A stretch of DNA of 64,000 bases from Drosophila pseudoobscura (GCF_009870125.1 NC_046681.1:18675001-18739000), one strand, 5' to 3'. Numbered from the stretch's first letter, positions 23,758-38,749 are shown. The notes: generated from the letters alone by a model not told the origin. A program made the numbers and translations.

Positions 23758-24273
23758 TATACCCGATACTTAGTCAGTATGGCTCTCCTCCGGACAAAGA
23801 CTGCGTGCGAGAGAGACAGAAAATCAGTATTAGCGTGTCGTACGCAGCAGCGACTGAAAATTGATTTCTTACTTTTGATTATAATAATAATCGGATCTGA
23901 TCCAGTTTCGGCATTCTGATAGATATGGTAATTTTCTATGATTGTCCGTTTTTAATTTTGTCGTATCTTCAATATTGTTGCCACAGATTTTCGTCCTTTT
24001 CGGGGTGGGAAGAGGGGGTACGTGTAATAGTGACATATTACCGATGTTTGGATACAAAATATCGTTGCTCTAGCTCTTATAGTCTTTGAGCACTAGGCGC
24101 TAGGACGGACGGACGGATGGACAGACAGACATGGCTCAATCGACTCGGCTATTGATGCTGATCAAGAATATATATACTTTAGGGGTCGGAAACGATTCCT
24201 TCTGGACGTTTCACACATCCATTTTCACCGAAAATCTAATATACCCCTATACTCATTTTGAGTATCGGGTATA
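23758..24273. mobile_element. 516 bp dispersed repeat with 13 bp terminal inverted repeats (INE-1/DINE-like)
   Basis: It begins TATACCCGATACT (23758-23770) and ends with the exact complement AGTATCGGGTATA (24261-24273). The interior words gactcggctattgatgctg and atcaagaatatatatacttt are familiar from very abundant short noncoding Drosophila repeats of the INE-1/DNAREP1 type. A GGAC-rich run lies near 24107-24130. The family name is from memory. It has no coding capacity. Confidence 0.65.
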
Positions 24274-27100
24274 AAAAGGAAAGTAAGATGAAATGGCTTA
24301 AGGAATGATTAGGGGCTAAGTCGTGGCCTAAAATGAAAAGTTTAATGTGAACAGGCATTTATTATAGAATATTTAAGGATTATATAACATCAAGAAAATT
24401 TCTTTTCAAATTGAGGATTTAATTCAATTAAAATGAATTATCTCATCAGATGTCAGAAATAAATAGTCTTTTACAATTGATCCAGATCCTGAAATCCAAA
24501 AATAATTCAAGACCTATTTCTTCAATTTCCACAAAGCCCCACCCCACTTATCATAAACCATCATAAACCTAAACAACGAAAAGAACAAACAAACAAGCAA
24601 TATACAAGCCAACTAGAGGCAATAGACCAACTATAACTATACAGAGCTATCATCATATCATGGTTAATACATATTTAAAATCGCATTAGAGTGGTCATAA
24701 AAATCTGGACGGAAAGGTGTCAGAGAAAATTCCCCCGACCATAAACCGATCAGGTAAATAATCTCCAACCATACGCCATGGGCCAGGCCAGATATATACC
24801 AGCAATATATTATATGTACGAGTATGGCAAAGAATCGAGACGGTAAACGTAAAGGTATGGCGATAAGGTTTGCCAATTATAAAGAGAACCGAGAGCTTAT
24901 CGAGTGGCCACTCGAGTGGTTAAAGTGACGCGCTGACTGCCAGCGATCGTTGATAAGGATCGAGGTTTATCGACAAAAGTTACGTTTATTAAACAATTTA
25001 GTTGTCAGGGTGAGTCGAGTGGGCTCTAGATAAGGTCCAGACCCTGACAAAATAAGACCAAATCTTGTTTATGACACAATTTCCATGACGCGACTCCTGA
25101 GAATGATTAATTCGGCCATTCAAGTGCAACCAAAATCTAAAGATTAGTTAAGACATTTTGATTTTCTATAGACGTTGACGTTTGTGGGCAAGATCGCAGC
25201 TTGAAAGAATATCTTTATCGGGCTGATCTTTATGCTACCTGGCCTTGTCAATGGAGCTCGACCGACGTAAACTCCAGTAACCTCCATTCTGGATTCATTC
25301 AAATTTTGTCAATGCGCTAATTGTTGTTAATTATCTAGGGACCAAGAAAATATATTTATTAACAATGAAATATGATTCGACGCACCTCGTTTCCCCAGAA
25401 TTCGCTACAAGATCATAACAGAGGGACAAACAAACAATATAATTAAAAATGAATAATCAATCGCTTCTGACGTATTTTGAGGACCCTGAATCAGTTACAA
25501 ATCCATTTAAAAATCCCCTTTAGTTAGAGAGAAGTCTCTTTCTCGGCCAAGCTCTCTCTCTCCCTCTTAGCTCTCCGATCTTTGCTTAAAACTCGTACCG
25601 TTTGGCTCTTACCGGTTCTAACCGGTTGCGGTCGCCTTGCAGTCGCAGTTGTCGGTGTTACCACATCCACTACCAGATCCACTACCAAACGCAACAACAA
25701 AAGCATTAGCGTCCACAAATTGAATTAAAATAATTTCTAGTTTCCAAACACGCAAAACTTTGCGATACCCCTCCCCTGGGATATCATTATTATTGTTTTT
25801 TCTATAATGTTTTTCAGTTTTGTTTTGATTTCAGTAGCCGGAACAGCTGTTGAACAATGCAGAGCAACACTTTTTGGCCATTGTATAAATTTGAATAATT
25901 AATTACAGTGCTTAGAGAGGCGGGAGCGGGTCTTTCAAGCCAACATTTTGCGGCAAAAACGATTAAAAATGCGACCCAGTGCCCTGGGGAGGCAGGATAG
26001 GGCTTAATGGAAAAAGGTTGATTCGCCTTTTTAAGGAAATTTGTAGAAAAAATAAAAATTAAAATGAAAAAATTTTGTTAAAAAGCTCTTAAAAGAAATT
26101 ATTATTAAATTAGAAAAATATATTTTGCTTTTACGGCATTTTAATTGAATTGAAACCATTAAAGAATATTTAAACTTTTTATTAATTGTAGAGCTGCAAA
26201 CATACACACTCCATATTTGATTATAAATGAATTATACCATTTTTATTCATAAAAAAAAAACTATGAAAAAAGAATAAGTAAATAAATAGCCGGCCTTATT
26301 TTTATCGACAAACGAAATTTGTTAAGTTCGATTATAAATTATGAAGAACTATTCGTCTAAAATCAAAGATTGTGGGTAAAACTACAATAAATAAAAGCAA
26401 AGACCCAAGATCTACATTGAGCAGCAAAAATAATAAGCCATGAAGCCTATAATAGAAACTATAGTAAATCACTTAAAGTTGTTTGACTGGAAATATTACA
26501 AATAATCTTTTTATGTGTGGTTTTTATACGACACCCACTGCTCTGCATTTGATTTTCAATTCAAGGGCTCCAACATTTTTCGAGATTTGATTTGACTATT
26601 TTCGTCACCAAGAAAAGCACACAAAACAAAGCAGAAAATAAACAAGAAGAATTCCCCTTCATACATACATATATGCAAAATACATAGATATAGATATACA
26701 CATTTGTGGATAATAAAAATGTTTTTGGTTTGTTCATTAGTCAACAAATCAAAAGGCTGGACAAAGCTCTCGAAATGAGACAGAATTTATCAGAGATCCG
26801 CCGAATTTCTGTTGACGTTGATTTGCCTTAATAATAGTTAAGTACATGCCGAAAACATGATGGTATAATTAATATACGACTGTGTATCTGTGTGGGGACC
26901 ACTTGTCCCCAGTTTCGTCAATCGACTGGTGCTATCAGTGTGGCATAAAACAACAACTAATCTTTTAATATACCCCATTAATATGCACTTTTGGTTGGGT
27001 AAACCGTTTTTCAAAGCACAGTCCCTTGATTAAAACGCGATAGTGGTACGTGTATGAACAATAAATCCAATTTGAATCGAAAAAACTATTGATAAAGATG
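24274..27100. other. AT-rich noncoding region, nothing identified
   Basis: Neither strand shows a coding frame, RNA gene or recognisable repeat. The region is strongly AT-rich, with short poly(A)/poly(T) runs. Confidence 0.5.
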
Positions 27101-27606
27101 AGTGCAGATCGGAAAATTGGCGTTTAAAAACACATTTTGTAAGGAACTGTATTACGCATATCGCTCTTTCGATCGCACTTGTCCAGCAGGTCCGCACTTC
27201 GGCACCGGCTTACACTATCTCGCACCCGTTCGCACTCCCTACTGCTATCACTCGTGCTTGTGCTTGTTCCCGTGCTCGTGCTCCATCGGCCCCACTCTTC
27301 TGTCAACGTCGCTGTTGGCGTTCGTCAACGGCTGTTCAAGGTGTATTAAGATAAGGTGAGGCTTTTGAAAAGACCGCTCTCTCCATAGTCGTAGTCATAA
27401 AAGAGCCAACTCCATCTGTCACATTGGGAAATCGCCTTCATGTGAGTTATTTTGTAGATCTCAGGCACATAAAGATTTTCGGTTTCCAAAAAATACATAT
27501 AATACTCAAATTAATCAGACTAATAAATTGTACTATTGTCTACCTAAATACCGAAAAGAATTCCTCAATATAGAATATGCAAAGGCCAGGAATGCCGCAC
27601 CTTTCA

Positions 27607-28087
27607 TATATAAACCTTGGCAGCAGATATCAGCAGCAGCGCGCAGCAGCGACTGCGATCGCAGCAGAGGGTTAAGCGGGCACAGTTGTTCAGTTTAAAG
27701 ATCGGCAAAGTTAGTTAGTCTGCATTCGCCTGGACTCGTAGTCGGGTCGGGGGCTTCGCAACCGAAATATAATATACCTACAATAAATCCATAAAAACTT
27801 TATAAGATTAAAATCAACGGAATAACAAAACAAATTTCTTGCCGTTTATTGTGCTACACTACACGTTTATTGTTTCCCAATATTCCGGCTATCGCAGAAT
27901 TTGCTTTGGCCCCCACGCTCTCTATTGATAATCGCGGCGTGTGTGGTGTGTGAAATAAAAGAGAAATTCAACAAATCGTAGAGCGCCCGTTGGTTCCGAT
28001 CGTAGCAGTGTGTGCTCCAGAAGGCTTTCCGATAAGACCCCAACTGCCGCGACAAGTAATGGCCAAGAATAATGAATACATCGAATT
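27607..28087 (+). promoter_or_regulatory. Candidate promoter and noncoding first exon upstream of Ndae1
   Basis: A TATATAAA box lies at 27607-27614, followed by CAG-rich sequence, an initiator-like TCAGTTT near 27699, and a UTR-like stretch ending at a GTAAGT donor (exon end about 28087). A second donor-like site (GATAAG|GTGAGG) ends at 27355. Either could supply the untranslated leader spliced to the Ndae1 acceptor at 30824. No coding frame is present. The assignment is tentative. Confidence 0.3.
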
Positions 28088-30824
28088 GTAAGTAATCGCA
28101 GTAATCCCTTGGGGAGGGGAGAGTGTTTACTGTGAAGAGGTAGTGATTCATGGAAAAGTGTTCCCTGGAAGGTTGGTTCTGCAGAGAGACAAGAGTGTCG
28201 TGTCCAACAGAGATCTCCATCCCGGCTTATCGCATAAGCTGTAAGTCGGCTGTGAAACTGTTTTTCATTGTGCGTTTATCTTCACTTCCTTCATACAAGG
28301 GCAAGTGAATAAGACGAAGGAGGGGAGGCTTTTACGAAGCTTTGAGTACCCTACTCAACTCCAAAAAGATATTGTTTGCCATGACACATAAGAAATACAT
28401 ATTCTTTAAGGATATAATATTACTATATTATTCAAATTTCTCGATATTTCCTAAAGACGTTTAGGAGTGACATTTCCAAGTTTGGTTCAATTGTCCCAAA
28501 AAATACCCAAGTGTTCTTACGTCTATGTCTTCAGAGATATCTTTTAGTTCCAAGTAAATAATTTTCTAACAAATCGCTCATATTCAAACCTATGATATAC
28601 ATAAGTGGTCTTAGTGGTGCCAATTAATTTGCACTAATATAATATTCGTAAATTATACCCAGCCTCAGCGAAACTAGAAGACGTATGGCTTCTTCCGATC
28701 AAAAATAAACGTATGTAATCTATAGAGTCTATAGACACCTTCATACCTCTGATAAAGTAAAAAAAATAAAGATCACAAATATATTATAGGAAACACCAAC
28801 TTTCCGAGGTACTTCTCCGATAGTATCAGACACCAGATAACCCGTATAATCTGTTAGTACCGCGTTTTCAGCCTTTCTTTGCTTTAACACCAACACCAAC
28901 GACCGTTTAATTAAACAATGCCAAGTGCAAATTGTCTAGGAATTCGTTTTTGTGTTGACACAATGTATGCCAGCCATAAAGTTTATATTGGAACCCAAAT
29001 TACGTTGCTTTTTCTGAGTCATTGCTGATAAAGATATCACATTCAATGCAGGGACAGGTGGCTTACCAAATGGTAAGCTCTGGATAGACCCAGTTTTTAC
29101 CGGCAAATGGCAGACGGCTTGGAGTGTTGCACCGTCTGTCTGTGACTCCTCTCGGTTAATTCTATATAATATACAGATTAAAAAAGACTGGCTGATAAGA
29201 CAAAACAAGATGATAGGCTATATAGAAATAAACCTTTTTGCAATGCAAATTTTTCCATCACTTGTTTCTAATCTTTAAAAAAAACCAAAATCAGCACAAA
29301 TTAGACTTATTCACGACTGTGAAATGTGGTTTTTTGAGTGGTGCGTTAATAAAACGTGACCAATTCTATTTTTATCAGCCTCTGAACTCTTAAGCTCTCC
29401 AAAAGGCCTACTCGAAGCCCACAAAGCTTCTCCATCAGTGTAATATGTTTAGCTCTCAGATAAAATATTATTTTGGAGAAACTAAGACCCTAGATAAAGG
29501 GCCCAAAATTTACATGAATTCCGGTTGACCATCGACATTGAGATTAATTTTATATATTAATAAGAGAATCCCAAAAAAGAAGTATTATATTTATAGCAAA
29601 TTTGCTGCTGCACATTAATGTGTCTACCCAAACCTGGCAACAATGTAATCGCTTCCTAAACGTCATTATAATGATCGTAAACACACCCACCATTAGATCA
29701 TTTATAGAAGATGACACCTGGAACACGTCGCACAGATTAAATTGCAGTTCCATTACGAAAAGCAAAGACCAACAAAAATACGAGTACGTCCAAGTGCAAA
29801 GAGAGAACAACAACAACAATAAATGCTAATTAATTCATTTGTAAAATCTGCTGCTGGCGAAACACTCGTAAATATCCATATTCAAATGGCAATTAAAGAA
29901 CTGAAGCACGTGTATTTATCAAAGTTATACAATGAAGCAGCAGACTCCCATTGCCACCCATTGAGCGGAATGCCGCCGCAAAAGTAAAAGAAAAATCCAC
30001 TTGCAGTAAAAGCGAAATGTGCCAATGGCTCATAAAATATTATTCATCTGTGTAAATTGTGAAATGGATACGATACGAGAAATTGAAATGCAACGGCAGA
30101 CCGACCAACCGTCAGGCAGAGTGATTCTAAAAAATTGTTTGCCCATCGAATCGGTAGGGGGTGGCACTCGCTGTGTCAAGTGATTCGGAAAAGTGCTGTG
30201 ACAATGACTATGTGGCAATGACACCACACGATGTCACTTGTTTTGTTTTGCTTGTACTCTTCAATCGGGTATTACGAAAGTTCTTTTTAGTATCAGGAGA
30301 ATGTTGAAAGTGCAGTGTAAAGGAATCGAAGAATTTTATTTAATGTTAGAGTTCTGTCTACATGGACATGCTCTGAAATTCTAACACAAATCAACAGCCA
30401 ATCACCACCAAAAAAAAGACACCCCCACTTGAGTAGGGTATCCACTCATCACCCAAGCTAACCACCTTTAAGTACTCCTTAATGTATGTCGATTTTGTCA
30501 ATGCCGATCAGTTCTCTGAACCACCACAATGTACATATGTACGTCCACTTGTCTCAGTCACGATTTATAAAACGCATTTCAATCAGGCGCTTGACAAGCA
30601 ACTATTTGCCTATGCAACTCAGGATCGAGCTGTTATTTTCTAGGCCTGCTTTAGTGGCTTTAGAGGCGGTAACAGGGCCACTAATTAACAGACACTTTTC
30701 CCTGATAAGAGACTCGTGCCATAATTAAGAATTACTTGCATTTTCTTTTATGACATTCAGACACTTTTGCTCACCCTTTTCAATCCAGAATAAAATATAT
30801 ATTTTTTGCCTTTTCTCTTTGCAG
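28088..30824 (+). other. Probable Ndae1 5' intron, no gene seen
   Basis: This is AT-rich sequence between the putative leader exon and the acceptor ctctttgcag at 30815-30824. It has no coding frame of substance and no repeat I can name. Confidence 0.45.
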
Positions 30825-30834
30825 ACCCTGGACC

Positions 30835-33800
30835 ATGAACTCCTCGAGTGGTGACGATGAGGCGCCCAAGGACCCGCGTACTGGAGGCGAGGACTTTACG
30901 CAACAATTTACAGAGAACGATTTCGAGGGTAAGTTTTTTACATACGTATATTTTGTAATTGACAAAAACCTGACTCTCCGACACGGCCCATGGCAACGTT
31001 TTGGTATAAACCCATACCAAAAACCAATGGCTGACTAGTAAAACCAGCCACAAGTCACACTATTGACGTAAATCAAGATATTTTGGAACAAGAAATTTGC
31101 GTCGTGTTAATTGCAAGTTGACATTTTCGAGCACCAAGCCTAGAGTAAAGTGGATATGGGCTACAAGATCAGATCTCTAGTCTGAGAAGTCTGAAATATG
31201 GTGGATAGAACCGGAACGGGAGCTTGGATTCTAATAGACCACGGAGGTTATTTAAATAGGAAGTTTTATTCCGTTAATGTACTAATTATGGACGATAGAT
31301 AGATAATACTGATTATAAATGTAAAGATGGATATGTCATAAGTCAATCTTTCTTTTTTTTAATCAATATAAATAAATAACAGGATTTTCATTTTTTCTTT
31401 TTTTCTTTGGAGTATATAAAGATATTCAAACTAGTTATGGCAATCACCACTGTAGTCTGTCTCAAATTGCATTGAAAAAAACTGCATTAAACAAGAAAAA
31501 TGTTCAGTGTCTCTCTATAAAACGCCCACAAGTATACGTGTACGAGTATGCCATATATGTAGGACCGAAACTGGGGGGTAGCGTGACTCGAAGATAACTG
31601 GAAAAGAATTAAGCTACTCGTATGCGATGTGCTTTGTATAATTAATTTAAATTTATGAAAACTACAAAGGCAAGTACCAGAGATGATATCACAATTAGTA
31701 AACTGAGCAATGACTATGGGCTAAGCTAATAAATTGCTTTAAAAGCCGAGGACAAAAATCAAGGGAAATAGGTAATAAACATAAATTTATTTGTCGTCTT
31801 TCTTGGGTTTTGGGTTCTGTCGATGAATCAACGACTCGTATGCGCAATTCTCATTGAAAAACACATGCCAGACATGCCAGATATTTATGTATAGTGAAAC
31901 TCTGTTCTTATCAGTAGATTAAACCCAAACGTGAACTTTAAGCTTTGATTCTAATTGAAAGCGATGCGAGTGTAAAAATACGTTTCACAAAAATGGAAAC
32001 AAACGAAAAAGGAAAATCGAAAATCGACAAAAAAAAGGCACTTTAAGCTAACAGAATTACGAAATTCAATTGTAATTAATAATAACAATTTGGAAAACTC
32101 ACCTTTCTGCTCTCTGCTCCCTCTCTACCGCAGGACATCGCGCACACACCGTCTATGTGGGTGTTCATGTGCCAGGAGGCAGACGCCATTCCCAGCGCCG
32201 ACGCAAGCACCATCACAGCGGTCCTGGAGGGGCAGGTGGAGCTGGAGGCGGCGGTTCCGTCGGTGGCTCCGGCAGCATTGGAGGTGCTGGTGGCCTCTCC
32301 AGCAAGGACAGCAGCAGTGAAAAGCAACAGGAAGTGGAGCGTCCAGGTAGTGTTCCAGAATTTGCTTCATTACAGCCTCGGGTGTATCCTGTGGCCATGT
32401 GGCGGGGTGGGGGGTATTGTGTCCATGAACGTGCCCGTATCCATGTGTGTGCATTGTGTGAATGGCAAATATAATTACGAAATGGAAGCTGAAGAATGAT
32501 GGAGAGGAATGAAATGGAATGACAACAAATGCGGCCAATCAGCTTGCAAGCTCCGAGAATTGTTGGAAATTACAGGAAACCCTAGCGAAGGGCGGAGGTT
32601 GGCACAAATTATAGCCCTTCGCTGGGACATCTCATCACCGGGATAATGGAAATGACAGATGATTGGCTTAGGGATTGGGAGCGAGTGGCGAGCAGCAGGG
32701 GAGTTGTCAGCGCAACTGTTTGAACCGAATAGAGAAAAAATGTTGGAGATGGAAACAATTTAAGAGTTGCAACATGCCATGACACTCAATTTAGAATTGG
32801 TAAGGCTCTTCTAGGATAAATAAACTAAACAGAACTGGGCGAAGCTTTCTCTCAAAGTTTCACAAATTTCAAAACGGTTTGACCTTATTCATATTCACAC
32901 AAACTTTTCCTAAGTAAACCCCCACGTGTGCATTTCTGTTGCCAAAAACCTCACGCAATTCGAACATGCATGGCATGAAGGACATGAACCACTTACCACA
33001 GCCGGAGACGGCACACACTAAACAGGACATATGGACATTGGTCAGTGGGGCAATGGCAATTCCCTTTACGGATCAGGGCAAAATTATTACGCCAATTAGT
33101 TGCTGCTTCTGTACACGCAGGCGGCAGACTTAAGTCAAGGATGATGTGGGCAGAAGCAGGGGGCAGGGGGGCGGGACGAGTCCCATAAATGTTTATTGCG
33201 GTAATAAAGGTCCTCGCTAATCTTGTACTCTCTTTTTTCTCTCTGTGTGTGATGTCTCGTTGCTTGGCTACAAACAAAAACCGTAACAGTAACACCGCCC
33301 GCACAACGTGTACAATTCATACTCGGCGAGGATGTTGATGTCGATGGGACACATGTATCGCATCCTTTGTTCTCGGAAATGGGAATGCTGGTAAAGGAGG
33401 GCGACGAGATCGAGTGGAAGGAGACGGCGCGCTGGATCAAGTTCGAGGAGGATGTGGAGGAGGGCGGCAATCGGTGGTCCAAGCCCCACGTGGCCACGCT
33501 CTCCCTGCACTCGCTGTTCGAGCTGCGGCGCCTGCTGGTCAACGGCACCGTCATGCTAGACATGGAGGCACCCAATCTGGAGGTGATGGCCGACCTGGTC
33601 TGCGACCAGATGGTCAGTGCCGGCACCCTTCCCCCCGGCGTCAAGGACAAGGTCAAGGATGCCCTGCTGCGTCGACACCGGCATCAGCACGAGTATGCCA
33701 AGAAGACACGGCTACCCATCATTCGGTCCCTGGCCGATATGCGCAACCATTCGTCATCGAAAAGTGAGTATATAGGGGATAGGGAATAGGATTCCCATCC

Positions 33801-36800
33801 ATTCACAGGAATGGAATCATTAGGTTACTCTAAGCTCATCTCGTTCGTTTGGTGTTACACTGTGAATCATCATTCAATCAATCATCACCACAGTCACAAA
33901 TCAACTCAGAAATCATCATGAGTCAGGTCCATGTCCATTCTACTCGTATTAAGTGTGTTCTAGAGCGCTACTAAAAGTTTGCCATTCATCCGAACTAATA
34001 CTAAAACAAATAAAAACCATTAACTCGTATCGAACCACACACCGGGTTGAAAGCAGACCTGGGCAAGAGCAATCCTCTGCACTCACTGCATGGCTCATCA
34101 GCAACTGGTCTGGATGGATGCCATACGCCCCTCATGACGACAGCCGTCTGTGTGTCGAGTAAGGATCAGCGTGGTTGTTATCTCGCTGTTCCCACAGGTA
34201 TAGCCTTATAACTAGAACTAGCAAAACTCCCCCACCATCCACCACCACCCCACTCAATCACTCTCTCTCTCTCTCTTTGTCGATCTCAATCTCTGTCTCT
34301 CTGTATAGCTGAAAGCCAATAATATTTTTCAGTTGCCTTGCACTAAACTAAACAATCGAAATAAAAAACCCAGAACCAAGCTAAACTTAGGATGCAGTTA
34401 CGAATCTCTCTTCTCAAGAACATCTTACCTTTAGAGAGCCAGTCACCTTAGAATTCATTTCAAGCATCATTCCATCAGTAAATCATTCATTTAGTTAAGT
34501 GGGGCACTAGGAGAACCAGTGTTGTCCAACGTTAACCAAAAACACGCTCTTGCTACTTCGTTCGTCTCCTGTCCAAAATTTCAACCAATCCAATGAAAAG
34601 CTGAAGCCACAACGCATCTGGGTGCCATTGGTGTCACCACCTGGTTCCATGCTGGGGCATCGCCTCAGCATCACCCGGGGCCATCCAGGGGCCAGGGACA
34701 GGGCCAAGGCCAGCAAGGACAATCACAATCAATACCAAGTAATAGCCGATTCTATAGCCTATAAAAGGTTTTTACTGTACTCGTACCTACTACTCGTATC
34801 TCAAAAGCACGCCGTGTTTATCGATCATAATGTCTTGTCTCTGAAACTTTACTACTATTTTACTATTCCACTCCTTCTACTCCTTCAATCTTCAAACTTT
34901 GATCTTCACTTTACTTCCACTAGCAATCTGATACCCTACCAATTTTAAAGCTCTTTAAGCCCTTATTCTACTATGATGATTACTACCCAGTTTTGTGCTG
35001 TCTATCTACACAATTTATTAAAATAAAAACCACACCATAACCGATTGGATCCTAAGATTCAAATCGATTCAGATTATATTTAATGATGATCCAAAGGCTC
35101 ATTCGAGATACTTAGATATCCTAGAGATTCTTCTACTTGTAATACTCCTGTAAAACCAAAACACAACCAAAACAAAACCAAACCAAACATTTTCCAGTGG
35201 ATGAACAGTCGGGCAACGCTTTAGGGGCCACCACGCCTATATCTCTAACGGCAAGTGAACCGGGACCGCCTGGCAGCAATGGCAATACGAGCTTAACCCC
35301 TGGCGGCGGCATGGGGCGTTTTCTGACAGTGCCCGGAAAGCCCAGCAACAGAACGCTCGGTAAAAAACTCAGAAGAAATTTAAAAAAAACCAACTCCAGA
35401 ACTGAACTGTTTATTGTTCCTGTTTGATTTTACGTGTCTGTTAACTGTCTTAAATGGTTTTGAAAATGGTTCTATAACAATTACTATATACTCCTCTATA
35501 TCTAATATTCGTTTGGTAGTAAAAACGTTTCTATAAATCTAAAATCCTCCCCCTCAGCAGTCCCTAATTTGACAAAATTTGCATGAAGGTTTACTAGAAG
35601 AAGGAAATGGTTCTGTAGAAGATATACGTAATACTCGTACAACCCGATTATACATATTTACACCTGCACGCTTATCACCTAACTAATATCTAATATATTT
35701 TTAATATGCATGCTATTAGCACCTACTTGTATCATTCTTTGAACTCAACTTGAATTGAACTTTCTTCCAGCACCTTTTATGCGAAAATATCTTCTGATCT
35801 TTAATCCAAAATATATCTTTTGCACTTCTTTTTTCGTATGTTTTATTTGTTGTGCCCGTTTTTTAACGTGTTGTTGTTATTATTGTTGTAATACCTATCA
35901 ACGCACGTACCCCCAACGAACACCCTGCACCAAAAACCAAAACCGATTCTTGCACCCGTGTGAACCGTGTAAACCGTGTAAAACCCCCCGACTAATGCAG
36001 AGAAAAAATCTAATTCTAAAAACTTGCGACCCACACAAAATCTTCCGGTGATCACAGAGGACATGGTAAAGAGTCCCAGCAGCCAGTCGATGGCACGTCC
36101 CAGCAGCGGAACGGAGCTCAACGAGCAGCAGCACAAGGGAAACACACACTTTATGAGGAAGATCCCTCCCGGTGCAGAGGCCAGTAATATTTTGGTTGGC
36201 GAAGTGGACTTTCTGGAGCGGACACTCTCCTGCTTCATCCGCTTAAGCCAGGCAGCGCTAATGGGCGATCTGACAGAGGTGCCAGTGCCCACAAGGTATG
36301 GGGTATGGGCTAAGATCTTTTTAAACAGATTCTAAAAGTACACAATCCTCCACTGCAGATTCATCTTTATTTTGCTTGGACCACCTGGTAGCCAGAGCAA
36401 TTTCCATGAGATTGGACGTGCCATGGCCACCCTGATGTCGGATGAGATCTTCCACGAGGTGGCCTATCGGGCACGAAAGCGAGAGCATCTGCTGGCCGGC
36501 GTTGACGAGTTCCTCGATGCGGTCACCGTTTTACCTCCTGGGGAATGGGATCCCACCATTCGCATTGAGCCGCCGGCGGCTATACCCTCCCAGGATGTCC
36601 GCAAGCGACCACCAGAGCTGCCAAAGGAGGAGATCGACGAGGAGGAGGAAGAGGCGCGACTCAGGGAGGAGAATGGTCTCTCACGAACAGGTCGCATCTT
36701 TGGCGGTCTGATAAACGATGTGAAGCGAAAGATCCCCTGGTACTGGAGCGACTATCGCGATGCGTTTTCCATGCAATGCGTGGCATCGTGGATCTTCCTG

Positions 36801-38749
36801 TACTTCGCCTGCCTCTCGCCAATCATCACGTTCGGAGGCCTCTTGGCGGAGGCCACCGGCAAGAATATGGCAGCGATGGAGAGTCTGGTGTCAGGGTTCG
36901 TCTGTGGCATGGGCTATGGCTTCTTTTCGGGTCAGCCGTTGACAATATTGGGTTCCACCGGTCCAGTACTGGTCTTTGAGTCAATCATCTATGAGTTCTG
37001 CATGAAAATGGACTGGGACTATATGACATTCCGGTTCTGGATCGGCATGTGGGTCGCCGGCATTTGTATCGTCCTGACCGCGATAGATGCCAGTGCTCTC
37101 GTCTGCTACATAACCCGCTTCACCGAGGAGAACTTTGCCACCCTGATTGCTTTCATTTTCATCTACAAGGCCATCGAGAACGTGGTTGTAATCGGGAAGA
37201 ATTTCCCTGTGAATCAGGGCATATACGATTGTGTCTGCATACCGCCGCCAGGCAGCAATGCCAGTGTTGTGGAGTATGCCAAATACAACTGGGATTATTG
37301 TGAGGTAAGGAAAAGAAAGCAACCTCACCTGAATCTCCGGAAATTTCCCGATCTATAACTTCTATCGCTTTTTCATTAGCCGAACAATGGAACTCTTGTT
37401 GGCGGCGACTGTGGTACTCCACCCACTGAGAATGTCTTCCTCATGTCGGTGGTTCTGTGCACCGGTACCTTCATCATCTCCACCATTCTGAAGGACTTTA
37501 AGAACGCCCTGTTCTTCCCCTCGGCTGTGCGCCAGTACATCAGTGACTTTTCCGTGCTGATTGCCATTTTTGCCATGACATTCTTCGACTACTCGTTGGG
37601 CGTGCCCACACAGAAGTTGGAGGTTCCTGCAGAACTGAAGCCCACGCTGGATTCGAGGGGTTGGCTCATTCCACCTTTCAGCGAACGGAATCCCTGGTGG
37701 TCGCCGATCATTGCCGTGTTCCCCGCTCTACTGGGAACCATTCTGATCTTCATGGATCAGCAGATTACAGCTGTGATCGTCAATCGCAAGGAGAACAAAT
37801 TGAAGAAGGGCTGTGGCTACCATTTGGATCTGTTTGTTCTCTCAATTCTTATTGCCATTTGCAGTGTGATGGGTCTGCCATGGTGAGCCATTCTCCCTAA
37901 GAATGATGTTCTTTCAATGATATTAATGATCCATTTTTATTGCCAGGTTTGTGGCTGCCACTGTTCTGAGCATCAATCATGTAAATTCCTTGAAACTTGA
38001 ATCGGAGTGCTCGGCCCCTGGCGAGAAGCCACAGTTCCTGGGTGTTCGCGAGCAGCGTGTGACACACATCATGATCTTCCTAACGATCGGTGTTTCGGTG
38101 CTGCTGACACCGCTGCTCGGTCACATTCCCATGCCGGTTCTGTTCGGTGTGTTCCTTTATATGGGCGTGGCCTCGCTCAAGGGTCTGCAGTTCTTTGATC
38201 GCATACTGATCATGTTCATGCCAGCCAAATACCAGCCAGATTACATGTTCCTGCGACAGGTAAACTATCGGAAAGATCTTCTATGCTTTAAACTTTACTA
38301 AATGACTGATTTACAATTTCCTCGAACAGGTTCCCATCAAGCGAGTTCATTTGTTCACCGTCATACAGCTGGCCTGTCTGATCATACTCTGGCTAATCAA
38401 ATCCTTCTCGCAGACGTCAATTCTCTTCCCTCTCATGCTGGTGGTGATGATCGGCATACGCAAGGCCCTCGATCTGGTCTTTACGCGTCGAGAGCTTAAA
38501 ATCCTCGACGATATTATGCCGGAGATGACGAAGCGAGCCGCCGCCGATGATCTGCATCAATTGGACGCTGAGGTGGGCTTTGTTCAGAAATTTTTACCCT
38601 GTTTCTTCGGTGGTCGCGGCCAGCCCGACACCAAGGCTGGTCTTGAAGGTGGCGCTGGTAATGGCGTCGGCCTCGGCCTGATCACGTGCAACAGCTCAAA
38701 TGCAAATGAAAAGGAGTTCGAGGCACAGAGTAGTCTGCTCAAAAAGTAA
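30835..38749 (+). CDS. Ndae1: Ndae1, SLC4-family sodium-driven anion exchanger, short-tail form
   Basis: Ndae1 is a plasma-membrane transporter that moves Na+ and bicarbonate in exchange for Cl-/H+ and so regulates cell pH. The coding exons are 30835-30928, 32134-32346, 33290-33763, 35198-35359, 36001-36295, 36359-37304, 37380-37882, 37947-38259 and 38330-38749. They join in frame to 1140 codons (1139 aa). The order is: a His/Arg-Gly-rich N-terminus; the cytoplasmic band-3-like domain ([31 protein letters not shown]); the membrane domain from about residue 550; an extracellular loop with Cys 704, 706, 727 and 739 and NAS/NGT glycosylation sites; and the KLKKG motif (868-872), the stilbene-reactive type motif typical of sodium-bicarbonate members. 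The 162 bp exon 35198-35359 is an in-frame cassette (54 codons) and can be skipped. The short tail ends SLLKK; AATAAA at 39670-39675 could serve it. Confidence 0.92.

Noticed and set aside
27102..27359. 85-codon Cys/Leu-rich ORF as a small gene
   Set aside because: Non-ATG start, no recognisable motif, and better explained as part of a noncoding leader or promoter region.
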